In this document: one piece after another, positions 46,665-60,683 of the stretch
Position numbering within the stretch: position 1 is the stretch's first letter
How the letters are laid out: each line of letters starts with the position of its first letter
From: Amoebidium appalachense
Taxonomy: Eukaryota; Ichthyosporea
Assembly (NCBI GenBank): GCA_963693365.1
Contig: CAVNZM010000001.1
Location: 14,322,001-14,386,000 of the forward strand
Length of the DNA stretch: 64,000 nt
Reading direction: 5' to 3'
Notes under the pieces: generated by a model
Told to the model about the DNA's origin: nothing
The model's database searches: none
What the model saw: the letters and a program-made list of their open reading frames with translations, nothing else
Position numbers and translations under genes: made by a program

Positions 46665-48590
46665 AAATGAGGAGACTGTTTTGGATGGACTATTTATAAA
46701 ATATTAGATAGCAGCCCGAGGGCAGGAGGAGGAATCTCGCAAGGATCCACCACCGTGATCGTACAGAGGGTGTAGATCTAGGCATTAGCTGATGCGGGTA
46801 TAGACGAAAAGTCTCAGGAAGAGCTCTGTAAAACGTACCCAGGCCTCGTGTCTTGACCTGTGAATCCGCAGGTGGATAGCGTCGTCGGGAAATGTATGCT
46901 CCGGAATTCCAAGGTACGCGTGTGTGTGCAGTGCAGTGCACATGTGCGCTCATGAGTGTGCTTCGCAATAGGATGAGGTGCCCAGGAGCCGGGCATGCGT
47001 GTGTGGTCGTATATGGGTGCTGGGTGGATAATGTGTGTGCACACTTGCCGATATCCGTGTTCGAAGGTGGTTTTTGTACATGTGCGCGCGAGTGCTGGGG
47101 TATGTGCACGTGTGTGGGCTTACACGTGTACGACCTGCACAAACTGTGAGGGTCTGGAATGTATGAATCATTGAACGGTGAAACTGTGGAATGTAGACGC
47201 TATATCGCATACATATTTTGATTGGTGGATACATGATCTTACATACCAGGCTAATAGCCTAATTGAGGTAAATGTGGGGGCGGAGGTTATGTGAATGGTT
47301 CCAAAGGCATACGGACCATGGCCCTCGGCAATAATATAAAATGATGCAAATAGATATCTGTTTCCTCTGATTTTTTCTTGTACCTATGAAATTATTTATT
47401 GTAGCATGCTCTGTTGTAGACTCAATGTTTGCAAAGTTTAGTGACTTTGTGACGCGTTGTGATTGGCGAAAGGTTTTAGTCTCTGATTGGCGAGGAGTAT
47501 CTCCCTAGCTTAGGCCGTCATCGTGGCAATCTTCCGTGGTGCCCTCAGGTGTAACATTGCAACTCAAAGCTAAAGTGCTATCCGTTAGTCGCATACACAT
47601 TTAGAAATACAACTTGAAATTTTTTTCTTCGACTTGAAGGAAATATACACATTTCAAATACATTTTGCTATATAACGCGTCTAAAACTGTGCCCCAGACC
47701 GGTTGTTCGTGTGCACGTGTCGTGATCTGGTCATTCTGGGCCCCATTGTTAAATGTCAAATATTATGGAATCTTATAAATTCTTGACTCTCGACTTGAGA
47801 ATCCATAAATAGACAATTGATATTAGTGTATTTGTAAAATCAATTACAGTTGAAAGTTTTATATAATAATCTGCGCAAGTTTCAAGGTTACAAAGGTATC
47901 CCGGTGGAAGCTGAAGCTCATTACAATAAGAATAAGACCAAACTATTGAAATTCACCCAAGGCTGACACCCCCGTTTTTTGCCTTGTCTAGAATATCATT
48001 GCTTTCTCCATTCCTATTGGCCCCCATCCAAGTGAACTGCACACAGCGCGTGGGACAGTTTTTATGTGTCAGCCTGAAACAGGATGACGTCCGTTCTTTT
48101 CAGTTTTTGTTTTGTTTTTCTTTGCCCACCTTTTTGGACGATTCTGGTACAAGTTCATTCTTGCATCTCTAGCTCTCTTACACATGTTAACACCCGAGTT
48201 TACAACTTAGAGTTTTTTGCGGATATTCTTTTGGCCTTGCCCTGTGAGCCTTGCACATTCGGTGGCGTTGGGTTACCTTCAACCTTCAATTGGTTCACGT
48301 GTTTTACACACTTGTAACTGCGTCACCTTACTTTCTAGTTTGTTTGTGCATCGATGCGCTCAGCTGACGAGCTTGGTCACCTCCCTCTGCCTTTGGCTAC
48401 AACTGCGCGCACAATCGTTTAGGGAAACGTATAATTTTATTCATTAGCAGTTGGTCACTTAAGGAAGCAAACAAACGCAAAGCTCCAACAAAGTTTCCCA
48501 CCGATGGCCAGCACGATTTCGTATATTCGTTGAGAGCCTGTTTTTGATAGTTGGTGGTTGGCATTGCCATTTCGCGTGCACACGTTTTTT
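46665..48590. other. Intergenic, no gene recognised
   Basis: Moderate composition, few microsatellites. Interrupted GTGT-rich sequence at 46915-47120 gives spurious frames. No conserved protein was seen on either strand. Confidence 0.5.
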
Positions 48591-49029
48591 TCTTGAAGGG
48601 GCAAAACGGCATGTTGGAACCAGACGACATCGTGTTGCTCATTCGCAGAGCCTTTAGGTATGTACTCTTTCCCCTACCTCCTCCTCTTCGATTGCCAATC
48701 CTTGACTACCCCACATGCAATCTTTCAAATTTCCCTTTTTTCATTCAGCGATAGCCTGTAAACGAACACACACACACACACACACACACAGCACACACAC
48801 ACACACAGCCATGTCTCAGTTAGTTCCCTTTTTAAACCAACGTCTTGGTTTGTTGGGCTGTGTGTGCTTGTGGCCATGTAGCTGTTTTGGTGTCTGTGCC
48901 TATGTGGTGTGCCGATGTTTCTGTTGTTGGTGCATGTAATGTGCTGGTGTGTGTGAGCTCATACGCACTTCTTTTACGTGTTTGGTTGATCACCTGTTCA
49001 GTTTTCCCACCTTGTCAAGTTAATTCGTA

Positions 49030-49030
<1 letters not shown>

Positions 49031-49120
<90 letters not shown>

Positions 49121-49125
49121 ATGTG
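49031..49125. repeat. (GT)n microsatellite
   Basis: About 45 GT units in the sequence between the candidate upstream exon (ending 48657) and the main exon of the coiled-coil protein gene. Confidence 0.9.
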
Positions 49126-49656
49126 TGCATGTGTGCGCACCACCCGTTCGTATGTGATTGATCAATACAGTGTGACAAGATTTGGCCTACATAAGCTGGA
49201 ACTGTCGTCATCTTAGAACACTTGCCCCTATCCAATCCCGATGGCTATGAAAATACCAGTTCGATGCATGAGCTACAATCATCATTTGTGCGTTGGGCAT
49301 CCTTTCGTTCACATCCCTGCTCCCCCCCCTCCCTCCCCCCCCCCCCCCCCCCCCCCCCAAATTTCCTTTTCACAGCCTTAGCCTTGATGCGCACGGTTTT
49401 CTGTATGTGCGGATTTTTTTTCTTGTACTTAGTCTTCTATCGTGAACCACATTAACTAACACCCCCCCCCCCCCCCCTTCTCCCCCCGCCCCCTCCTCCC
49501 CTTTCCTTCCTCCCCACCTCGCTACTTTCTCTTACAAACACCCTTGTCCGCCCATCTCCCCCTCCCCCCCCCCCCCCCCCCCCGGTCTCCCTCTCTCCCT
49601 CCCTTTCTTTCCTTTTACAGGCTGTAACAGTGTGTATACACTCTCTGTTGCACACC

Positions 49657-52026
49657 ATGGGTCCTGGCACCGGTGATTCAGACATGACTGCACGCTACCC
49701 GAGTGCTACCCCACCCATGCAACGGCGGACCGAATTTGTGGCGGCCGTGGACGAGACGAGACGGCGGCCTGCATCGGTCGGATCACAGGCGGATTTGGAA
49801 TTTGCGGTGCTCCTAGGAACTATGAAGGAGAGTGTGGCGGTGGCACGCGTGCAGAGGCAGGCGATGATGATTTTGAAGCCCGGGTCGGTTTTGGAGGAGG
49901 AGGAGGAGGAGGACAGGGAGGGAGTATCGATTTCCGGAGGCAAAAACACGGAGATTTCGGACGCGTGCCCGCGCGGGGTCAAGACGGGTGCTGGCGCGCC
50001 CGCGGTGGGTGCGCCGTCAATGCACGATTCCAAGCGGATGAGCAACCCAAACCTCGCACGTATGCCCACTGCGCCACACCAAGGCGGAGTCGTAAATTCC
50101 CCCGGGGGGGGTTCCTGACGGCGCAACTTCGCCTATGGCCCCGTCCGGTGGGCCTCCTTCGGCAGCTGGTGGGGCCGGGGGGGTCAAAAGGGAACAAGTA
50201 TCGCAGGCGGCAAAGGCGGCAACCCCTTTTCAGCACCGACCCGTCCAGGCGCCACTTTCCGCTTCTGGTCCGGGGGGGAATCTATCTGTAAATTTACGAG
50301 ACACCTCCTCTGCACCCAATGCACTGCATCCAGTGCACTGTGCCCCCACACCTTCCCCCACCTCTGCCACTACGACACATCAACGAACCACCACCCAAAC
50401 CACACCTGCCGGAATTTCAACCCCTGGCCGGCCCCCAGCCCCACACACACCCACACAGGCACAGGCACAGAACCAAGTCGGAGGCGCCCGCATAACCGCG
50501 CAACCACCAAGACAGACCCCCCCTCCCAGCCTACAACTCACCACACCCCCGGCCCAAAATGCGTCGACAAAGCCTCTGCCCAAATCCAACGCCCCATCTC
50601 CCTTGGGATCGACGGCGCACCCGCCGGCGCCGACCGTCTCCGACCAATTGCACGTAAGCACTCCGCATCGTCCAATCAACGCCTCGGAAGCCTCAAAACA
50701 CGCAAACACAATGATATCTGCGGGGATCCAAAGCAAACCCCCCTCCCCGAACCCCACCTCCCCCCGCCCACCGGACGGCGGACGGCCCCGCGCGGCCACC
50801 GGAACGGCTGGGTCCCAAGCATCGGGCCTGCCCGTTCCACGTTCCCCTCACATGGTGCGTGCGTTGGAACAGGGGGTACAGACGCAACCCTCACCCACAC
50901 AACCCCCCGCGGGTGCACAGGCACAGGCACAGGCAGGGGCGGGAGCGGGGGTGGGGGCGGGGAGCAAACCGCGGCGGGCGACTGCGCCGGCCGCAAGCGC
51001 AACGACATCTGTCAGCGGGAGGTTTACTTTGACGGCGGTTCCGCCGGGGGAAAAAACGGAGAAAATTCCCGGGGGGATGGTGGGATCCGGTACGGCGCAA
51101 CATCAACAACGCACGGCAGGCACCGGCGGACAACAGCAACAACAACCCACCAACATTGTGCAGGGGCAACACCAACCCGTAGCTGCGATAGCGAAAACCG
51201 CTTCTTCCGTTTCTCTCCCCGCCCTCCCTGTCGTTCCTGAGGGAGGGGACGGGTACATTACCACGCAGACGCAGACTACCCCCGCGGCGTTTTTCCCCCC
51301 TCAGCACGCGATTCCCACCGCCTCTCCTCACCAACAACACGCACACACATTGCATACACAGACATATACACACGCACCATCGATAACTAAGAACCAAACG
51401 CCGTCTCCTAGCTCTACCCCTGTGGCTGGCGGCGGTTCGGTGTTTGTTTCTTCTCCCGTTCAATCTGTTTCTGCACCTACGGTTGGGGGAGGAGGGGGGT
51501 CCAGGGAACAGGTAGCACTTTTCAGTTGGCAATGTCTCGTGTTCAGTCCTTTCAACAGCAGCTTTCCGCGTGCCAGCAGCAGCAGGAGAGGCTCCACCAG
51601 CGACAGGACGACATTTTCGAACTGGTGCGGCAGATTTCCACCGACGTATCGCGCATGCAGAGCCTGCACACGGCCCATATTGAGTCGCTGCAGTGCATGG
51701 CCCGCCAGCAACATAAATTGCTGGCGCGGATCGCGAGATCGCTCGGCCTGGACGATCCGGCGGCGGACGGCGGAGGCGGCGACAGAGTGGGCGATTTGGT
51801 CGAGGCGGTGGTCTCCCTCGACTTTGAGGTGGAGGCGCTGAGGAGGGAAAATGCGGCGCTGAAAAATGCGTTGAAGGTTGAACCCCCCCGAATTTCGTCC
51901 CTGTCCGTAGGTGCAACCCCGGCAGGACCGGCTACTGCTCAGAATTCTACGCTCGCCGCCTCCGGGCAGAAGCCGGCGAGCCGGAGCGTGTCTTGCTCCC
52001 CGAAGATAACCGGATCTCACCATTGA
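49657..52026 (+). CDS. Unrecognised Pro/Ala/Gln-rich protein with C-terminal coiled coil
   Basis: One large exon opens after an acceptor TTTTACAG at 49620 and runs to TGA 52024-52026, about 790 residues if two shifts are allowed. Part 1 (to about 50103) is helical, with FVAAVDETRRRPASVGSQ. Part 2 (about 50111-51490) is low-complexity Pro/Ala/Thr/Gln-rich. Part 3 (51532-52026) has Gln-rich coiled-coil helices (FQQQLSACQQQQERLHQRQ, FEVEALRRENAALKNAL). Part 1 to 2 needs one base fewer in a G8 run (50104-50111). Part 2 to 3 needs one base more near the G6 run at about 51493. Both are typical homopolymer errors. A possible upstream exon ending at 48657 (LEPDDIVLLIRRAF) is followed by GTATGT, but its phase does not fit the main exon, so ATG 49657 is used. 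I do not recognise the family. The coiled coil suggests a self-associating scaffold. Confidence 0.65.
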
Positions 52027-52232
52027 ACGGAATTGGGGGGCAAAATCTGGTACCAGTCTCTCAATTGAATGGATGTGGATTGGGTAGCTTCTTCCTCTCT
52101 CCCTCTGTATTGTTTCTTTCCCGTTCTATAGCGTGTTGTGATGTTTGGTTTTTCCTTTGCCTCTGCTCTTTAAGGGCAAAACAACGTTTACATATACAGT
52201 CACATAGACACATCTGCCGACACAAAATACTA

Positions 52233-52295
<63 letters not shown>

Positions 52296-52689
52296 ACACA
52301 CAGAGAGAGAGAGAGAGAGAGGGAAATGCACCTGCAGGCAGGCACACAGACCGAACCACACACTTAAAGTTCAGATATCGAACTACGAAAGAGATTGTAC
52401 CATGTAAATGTTTGAAGCTTTAACAAGGCCTTTAGATGGAAATGATAAATGTTTAGAGATACCACTTGTATATAGTTGAAAGTTTTGCATGTGAGTTAGG
52501 TAGCATCTTAGGATGTTTTTCGTAACCAGGGGGTGGGCTGATACCCTCCACATGCACACACACAGATACACTTACACACGCACGTGCACACTTACACTCA
52601 CACACACACACACACAAGCACTCACACTCACACACACACACATGTGCGCACAAAGACCACACACGTACACGTCCACACAAAACCACAAG

Positions 52690-52732
<43 letters not shown>

Positions 52733-53562
52733 CGCCGCAATATGGTGCCTTGCAGTGCAGACAGTAGCACTGCTTTTAAAGTTACTGGATCCTAGCATAC
52801 CTCATTTGCTTCGTTTGATTGGTGGAGATTCGTTCTAAAGGTTATTTTAGAAATGAACGATTTTGTACAGTGGATTTAGTGATTGCCCTAATGTGAGAGT
52901 CTGACTTCATGTGAGAATTTGCACAACCCCTTCGTGTGTATTTTGATTATTCCATGTGTTTTATTGCCTTGTTTGTGCACTACCATATATGGTATCTTTT
53001 GCGGCTGGCTGGCCAGTCCAATTGCAGAACCAACGATGAAAAATGCTCAGATTCATGTGCCATATGAATCACCTAAAAGCAACCATTGCTATTCCCATTT
53101 TAGCCACTGGGCAGCAAGCCACATTGGTGACGTCAATCTGTGCACAGTTTCCATAACGCCGTGTAGCCGAGATCTGAAAAGGGCGCGAAAATAGGCTGGT
53201 TGAAGCTGGCTCTGTCGTATGTCGACTTCGGCAATGTGACACAATTTGTCTCTCCTAATTGAAGACACGCATTTGCGAAATGCGGCTCTCGGGTGGTCAG
53301 CGCCCAGACACTAAAATGGGAGACGCGGTGGTTGGTTTAAGGTTTGTGTGTTGAATTGCTACGTGTTATTTGATCGATGCCAGAACAAATAATTCACTTC
53401 CTTTTTATACTAATTGAGTGCTACCTCCATCTATCGTGAAATATTGCGTGCACGTGGTTGCCATATAAAGGAATTTCAGAGCTATGCCAACATAGACATT
53501 AAGGCCCTTTTCAGCCACAAATTCTTTTTTCGGTGGTGGCCGGTGGTGGTGGTGGTGGTGAT

Positions 53563-53616
<54 letters not shown>

Positions 53617-54539
53617 AAAGTTTTAAAAGAGAAAAAAGTTGAACCAATTAAACTTGAATTTTCCTCCTGGGCTGCATGGGGGTGCTTCATCATAAGAAAA
53701 TCCTGATACATCACCATGGCCCGATTTCTTTTTTTTTTCACGTACCTGATGTATATTTAAAGCTAGGGGGATATACGAGTAAACAACCCCCCCCCCCCCC
53801 CCCCCCCCCCTCCCCCCCCCCCCCCCCCCAAATATGGTCTCTGTGCTTCGAGTAAACACCCAGTGAAACGCAGAGTTTTCTGGGCTATATTTACCGTCCA
53901 CAAATCATATGAAAAAACATACGTGTTCTCCATATATATGGCAATGTTCTTATTACAAGTGGGGGATTGTAAGACGGGAATATATAGTTTTTTTTTTTTT
54001 TGTTGGGGATAAACTATAGAAGCGTATCAATGTCTGTGAAGATCTAGAGGTCAAAGGGTAGAAGGGATTTATGGTGCACACTACGGTCATGTGGGCATTT
54101 TCTCAAGAAGTATGATACACTGTCCAACCATACGGCTAAGTGAGAACTTCCCCTCCCCCCCCCCCCCCCCCCCCCCTCCCCTTCCCCCGCCCTCCCCCTT
54201 CCCCCCCCTCCTCCCCCCCCCCTTCCCCCCGTCCTCCTGCTCCGGCCTCCTCCCGGACACATATTCCTACTTTTTAAAAAAAACCATTAAAGATGTAGGC
54301 ACAAACCAAGGGCCCAGGCTCGGCCTGTGAGAGTCTCTGCTTCCCGCCACGGTCCTCCAAATAATGAGCAAGCTCACCAGCAGTACAAATTCTGCACAAC
54401 GGTCACCTGGTACCCATGTATCTATGACGGGGGCACTGGCCAGGGGCGGCACTGGGGGGAAGGGGCGGGAGGGGGGAGCGAGGGGGAGGGGGGGGGGGGG
54501 AGGGGGGAGGGGGAGGGGGGAGGAAGGGTACAAAAATGT

Positions 54540-54552
54540 GTGTGTGTGCGTG

Positions 54553-54629
<77 letters not shown>

Positions 54630-54642
54630 CAGTGTGTGTGTG

Positions 54643-54715
<73 letters not shown>

Positions 54716-54738
54716 CAGTGTGTGTGTGTGTGTGTGCG

Positions 54739-54822
<84 letters not shown>
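54540..54822. repeat. (GT)n array with higher-order repeat
   Basis: GT runs are punctuated at regular places by TCAGTG and TAACAGTG. The order run-TCAG-run-TAACAG occurs twice (about 54587-54628 and 54679-54718), so a block of about 90 bases of microsatellite has itself been duplicated. Confidence 0.75.
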
Positions 54823-54824
<2 letters not shown>

Positions 54825-55347
54825 TCCAGCTCGGTGGGTGGGTGTTTTTTTTCATTGGGAGAGGGGGGGGGGGGGGGGGGAGGGAAGGGAGCAAGTGAAA
54901 GCGAGAAAGGGAGAGACGGGAAGAGGGAAAGGGAGTTAGGGATGGGAAGAGCCCTCCTCCTCTCCCCCCTCCCCCTCCCCCCCCCCCCCCCCCCCCCTCC
55001 CCTCCCCTCTCCCCGCTGGGGGAGAGTTCCCCCTCCCCCCCTCCCCCCTCCTCCGTTGTCCCCCCCCACCCCCAACCGCTCCCCTCAAAAAAAAGACATC
55101 GAGAGAGAGGGAGAGCCCAAGCCCTCGGACCCCCCCTTGCCCCCCCCCCCCCCCCCCCCCTCCCCCTCCCCCTCCCCCACGGCTTTTCTCCTCCGTCCTC
55201 CCTCCCCCTAAAGGCCTCCCTGCTTCCCTCTTACAGCATCATCCACCTCGGATTAGAATGGAAGTCGCAGCACATAAAGGTGCTCCCCACCTAACCCCCC
55301 CCCCCCCCCCCCCCCCCCGCCCCTCGCCCCGCAAAAAAAAAAAATAT

Positions 55348-55454
<107 letters not shown>

Positions 55455-55717
55455 CCCCCCCCCCCCCCCAAAAAAAAAAAAAAAAAAAAAAGGAAAGAAA
55501 GAAAGAAAGGATGAGCAAAGCAATTGAACAGAGAAGCTGGTGCATATACCAACCAATTGGTAACTTTATCATCACCTGTTCACGTGTACATGTATACCTT
55601 CTATTATTAACTCACAGCTCACGCTCGCTCTTTTCTCCCCGTGCAGATATGAATAAGACCTCGTCGGCACAATTTGCCAACCACAGAGCCCCCCCAAAAA
55701 ACCGCTTCACCTCCATA

Positions 55718-55718
<1 letters not shown>

Positions 55719-55769
<51 letters not shown>

Positions 55770-55781
55770 AAAAAAAAAAAA
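55719..55781. repeat. Composite C41-A22 homopolymer
   Basis: A poly-C run passes directly into a poly-A run. Another C15-A22 tract lies at 55455-55491. On the other strand both read T then G. Confidence 0.9.
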
Positions 55782-56190
55782 CCTCTCTGAACTTGAAACT
55801 TAGCAACGAACTTGCTCCATATCTCCTCACGTATGTAACTTGCTACACAATGTCATGCACTTGCCACTGGGCCCAACACATTTACACAGCCAGTACCATG
55901 ATCATGATCGGGAAAGTTTGGAAATTTATAACATATCTCCCCCCACAGATATCCAACTGCGCATATCAACACCACAACCCCGGCACCCTACCCCGGCGCA
56001 CTACCCACCCCGAAAATAAAACGCCGTAATATCTCACAAGTGCCAAATCCAATGTTTTTTCACACCACCACATGCCCCACCACCCCAACCCGCATGCACA
56101 CACCCATGTCATACATCTCCCCACTCGTATCACCCCGTCGCAAAAGAAAAAAGAAAAAAAAAAAAGGAAAAAAAGACCCCCACCGAAACT

Positions 56191-56376
56191 TCACTCGCGC
56201 CGGCCAGATCCCGTCAGACCCTTGGGGTTTGGGACGGGGTTTGTGCGTGCCGGCCATTCGAAGGCATAGTGGCAAACGGCAAGAATGGCGGTGGGTCCCC
56301 CTAGAACAACCATCCACTTGGTGGGGGTGCTGCTTCGGACCCAGAAAGCGCTCATACGGTCGGTGACACGAGACAT
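56191..56376 (-). CDS. Small single-span membrane protein
   Basis: An intronless frame of 61 codons on the minus strand, from ATG at 56376-56374 to a TGA ending at 56191. Its base and codon use is balanced and unlike the simple repeats around it. Residues 1-20 are Ser/Arg/Thr-rich; about 21-39 (WMVVLGGPTAILAVCHYAF) form one probable membrane span; the tail is polar and Pro-rich (NPVPNPKG). Size and layout resemble small accessory subunits of mitochondrial respiratory complexes, but I cannot match it to one. It could also be part of a longer spliced gene. A functional name is not justified. Confidence 0.45.
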   Translation of the reverse strand: MSRVTDRMSAFWVRSSTPTKWMVVLGGPTAILAVCHYAFEWPARTNPVPNPKGLTGSGRRE

Positions 56377-56730
56377 CTTGGCGAATTTTCAGGTTTTTTT
56401 CTTTGAGTCGAGCTGTGATTGGGTGGGAGGAATGTTGCATCGGATTGGTTAGATATCAGGCGCGCCACTGAATCGGAAGACAGGGGGGGGCCTGCCGAGA
56501 GTGGGATTAATAGGCACATGCAGGAAACAATTCTCCCTCCCTCCCCCCCCCCCCCCTCCCCCCCCCCCCCTCTCCCCCCCCCCCCCCCCCCCCCCCCAAA
56601 AAAAAGGAAAGGCCCCCCAACCAATTAACCATTCTCTTAACTGCTGAGATCCACTTGATATTCTCTTCAGCTGGTTACAAAGGTGAGGGTAGGGGGGAAG
56701 GGGGGATTGATGAGGATAAAAGCCCCTTTT

Positions 56731-56761
<31 letters not shown>

Positions 56762-58236
56762 AGGGAGGAACCAAGGCAATATTTTTTCGAAAAGGCGAAA
56801 AAAAAAAAAAGGAGCGCCAAATTTTGGATGCATTGCTACCTGTTGCCCAGAGGAATCTCAACGAGGAAAGAAACCGATTCAGGCCACAAGAATTGAAAAG
56901 TGCCGGGAGCCTCGAAAATACAATCACGTGTAACTAACTACTCGACTGAAGCAGAGTACTAGTGAGGCTCCCTTGATTGACAAGGGGCATGAGCTCACAA
57001 CAACACTTAAGGTAGAATCCCTGTCAGTCTGAGTTCTCACACCCAGAACAAGTGGATGATATAAAATTGTGTTTCCCCCACCCTTTTTTTCTTTTCTTTT
57101 CTTTTTTTCTTTTCCCGGTCACTAAGTCTTGTGTGTGATTTCAGTTGTCAATGACATTCATAGGCGACCGCATCTAACTAAAGCCTTTGAGGAATATTCA
57201 CACAAAAAAAAAAAAAAAAAAAAAAAGAAAAGAAAAAAAAATCTCACGGCCTACCTTTAGAATACCAACTATGTTCAACCTGAGATTGAACAGTTGCCTG
57301 CTGCAGTGGCCAGAACCCTAATTCAGAAAAACTTTGAAGTTGGAGGGAAGAAGTCTAAAACCTCCTTTTTTTACCTTTCTGCTATACACAACTCCTTTGC
57401 TCCAAACAATGAAACTGACAGCCTGGGTGAACTTGTGCCGTCACGGTGGTTTTATATCTGCCAAACTGTGGCATTACGTGTTTTTTCTCGGGTTTTTGCT
57501 GACAGCGCCCCTGTTCAACAAATCGGACTCACATGTGCATATGCATGCAGTATCGTGACTCGGGCCTCGGAGGCTCAGGCCCAGGGCACAGAAGTTGAGT
57601 CGGAGTCGGACTGCCGTGTATTTGCTATTAATAACAATAACGTTTGAGTCTTGACGTCACATTCAGCACGGGAGCCTGTACGGAACTGAATATAAGGAGT
57701 TGATGAGTCCAAATTGTATGGCGAGTCCGGCCAACCCGTACGAATCGGCTTGCGCAAGAGTACTTAAGAAGTGTAACTTAGCCCTGCATATGTGGCATGT
57801 GCCACAAATGTCCCACGCATGAAGAATCGTTCGGTTGGGAGAACTGTAATTACAGAAATATAAAGCTGAAACAGGGCAAAGTCACGGTGCCTTTTGCATT
57901 TCGAATTCTTCAGGGCGTGTGACCCTGAGACTGCAGAGACGTCATCCGATTGCACTACCGTACGTGGGCACACCGCGATGATATCTGTATGATATGCGTA
58001 TAGTCACGTATTACATATCGGCGAGTAGTACCCTGAGCGCTTGTAGGTGTATCCGTTTGACTGTGTGTGATATATATACGTGCATTGGCTGCCTGTGCTT
58101 GTGCATGTGTGTGCATGTGTGTGTGTCCGTGTGTGTCTGTGTGTGTCACAGTGTCTGGCCGTGGTGCAATCTGAAGCTTGTGTGTGCAGTCCGTGTATGC
58201 ACTGCCTGTGTGTAATGTGCGTGTGTACGTGTGTGT

Positions 58237-58285
<49 letters not shown>

Positions 58286-58452
58286 CACGCACGTGTGGTG
58301 ATTACATTAGCACTATGCATAGCTTGCTCTACTGTGTCCCGTAAAGTCTTGTCATACGATTACTACGTAGCTGTCAACAACATGATCCATTGCGGTGGTG
58401 GTCCTTGTCAGCAGGAAAACTTTGCAAGCCGGTGCATGCTGGTGAGATATTC

Positions 58453-58504
<52 letters not shown>

Positions 58505-58533
58505 AACACACAAACACCCCACCCACCCCACCA

Positions 58534-58566
<33 letters not shown>

Positions 58567-58863
58567 TGTGGGGTGGAGCTGTGGGGTGGGGAAAGGGGGG
58601 GACGGTTTAATACTGTTCCCCCAAAATCAAAAACCAAAACAAAAAACACCACATGGTGCACACACACTTGTACAATGTTATGTGTACACACACCACAACC
58701 ATCACCAACCAGCGTCAGCTAAACTGAAGTCACTGTGGTCGTGGTTGTGGTGGTGGTTTTGGTGGTAGTGGTGGTGGATGGGGGGGGGGGGGGAGAGAGA
58801 GAGAGGGGGGGGGGGGGGGGGAGAGAGAGAGAGAGAGGGGGGGGAGGGGGGGGAGGAGGTTGT

Positions 58864-58894
<31 letters not shown>

Positions 58895-58980
58895 TATTAG
58901 TCATTCGATAGTGCTTGAAACGTGGGTTAAAAATTCACGGCGAAGACGCTGAAGAAAAGTACTGTTTGCACGTAGGTTCC
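56377..58980. other. Region between the small protein and NDUFA9
   Basis: Poly-C and poly-G tracts (about 56574-56597, 56736-56760, 58454-58502), CA-interrupted GT tracts (58229-58280) and GA/G runs (58780-58890). Two frames at 56815-56932 and 57260-57645 (+) have protein-like composition but no recognisable family or clear splice signals, and are left unassigned. Confidence 0.45.
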
Positions 58981-58984
58981 TTTC

Positions 58985-58990
58985 TTTATT
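58985..58990 (-). terminator. NDUFA9: Polyadenylation signal of NDUFA9
   Basis: TTTATT on the plus strand is AATAAA on the minus strand, 38 bases past the NDUFA9 stop codon at 59028. Position and form fit a polyadenylation signal with a very short 3' untranslated region. Confidence 0.7.
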
Positions 58991-59027
58991 CGAACAAGTT
59001 TTGGGGCCCGGGGGTAGCCACCGGGGC

Positions 59028-59235
59028 TTACGTGCGGGCCTCCTCCTCCGAGAGATGCTCCTCGTAGTGCATGTGCTTGCGGTAGGCACGCAGGAACTGA
59101 ATGCCCACCTGTGGGGGAGACACGTGTGTGTGAGTGTGTGTACGTGTATGTTATGTGCGTGCACGTGTGTGAGCATGTCTGGGTGTGTATACAATAGTTG
59201 TGTGGGGATTGTAATTGAGCGCGGTGTACATTTGT

Positions 59236-59285
<50 letters not shown>

Positions 59286-59730
59286 TGAGGGCGTGTACTG
59301 GTGTACGCTGCCTGGGTGCGTATGTATGGTTTTATGTCCATGTGTCTGTATCTGTGTGTCTAAGCGTGCGTTTATGTCAGGAATGCCCACATCTGCGTGA
59401 TAGGCTGCCAAGATCAAATTAGAAAAATCACGAGGCCCGATCACCCACACCGGCAGGAGAGTTGTGTCTCTGCACACATACACGTGAATTCTGCACACGT
59501 ACGCACACACACACCGTATCCCTACCTTGTTGAGTGATTGCAGTTCAACCCCCAGGTCTGGGATGCCGGGCAGGCCGAGGGGCACGTCATCAAGACCCTC
59601 CTGCAGTGGTGACGTCAGAATTTACCCCCCCCCCCCTGATGACGTCAGGATTTGTGTATACATCTACCCGTTTAACCCTCTCCCAACAAGAAGTTATGAA
59701 CTACTCCTATAGCTCTCGCTTTTAGATCTT

Positions 59731-59797
<67 letters not shown>

Positions 59798-60246
59798 AAA
59801 TCCCCATCTGGAGGTCAACCCCACATAATTGAAGCTGAAGTGGGTTAAGTATGTGGGGAACTATCGACACCAAAAAAGAGAGATTATACGTTTTTCCTGT
59901 TCTGTGTGTTGTTAGTAGTGGGGTGTGTGTGTGTGTGCGTGGAGACAGGAAGGGGGGTGGAACGGGGTACACAGGGCAAAGGGCAACAAAAAAAAAACAA
60001 CGAACGAAAGGAACAGGTCAAAGGACGTATATTGGCAAGCGAAAGGCTATACTGCCAAATGCTCGAATTGTGAGCCCGTTATTGGGAGAGGTGGAGGGTT
60101 GGTGTGTGTATGTGTGCATGTGTGTGTGTTGGGGGGGAGGGGGGGGACCAACCCGGATAACACCATCGACGGTCATGAAGGGGTCACGGAGGTACTCAAT
60201 GCCAGAGGCAAAAGCCCTGCAGGCACAATCATTAGACTACATACAG

Positions 60247-60308
<62 letters not shown>

Positions 60309-60485
60309 AGACACACACCCGCGCGTGCACGCGCACACACTATGCCCCACCAACCTGCAGCCCCCTTACATATTCCATTTTCCCCATTCATACATTTTCC
60401 AAAATCACATCTTAACCCACCCAAAACACCTACACCAATCTCTTCCCCCCCCCCCCCCTCTCTTTTTCTACCACGCACCAGCACG

Positions 60486-60528
<43 letters not shown>

Positions 60529-60595
60529 GCGCGCACGGACGCGAGCACGTGCACTCACCCACCCACCCATACACACGCACATGCTGTACACATGT

Positions 60596-60683
<88 letters not shown>

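Noticed and set aside
54290-54440. Possible exon upstream of a GT array
   Set aside because: Open in two frames but with no recognisable product and no convincing acceptor.
56815-56932. Plus-strand frame containing a helical-looking RNLNEERNRFRPQELK
   Set aside because: Short, begins inside an A-rich run, and no family or splice partner was found.
57260-57645. Plus-strand frame with mixed, protein-like composition
   Set aside because: No recognisable family, no clear splice sites, no neighbouring exon; left unassigned.
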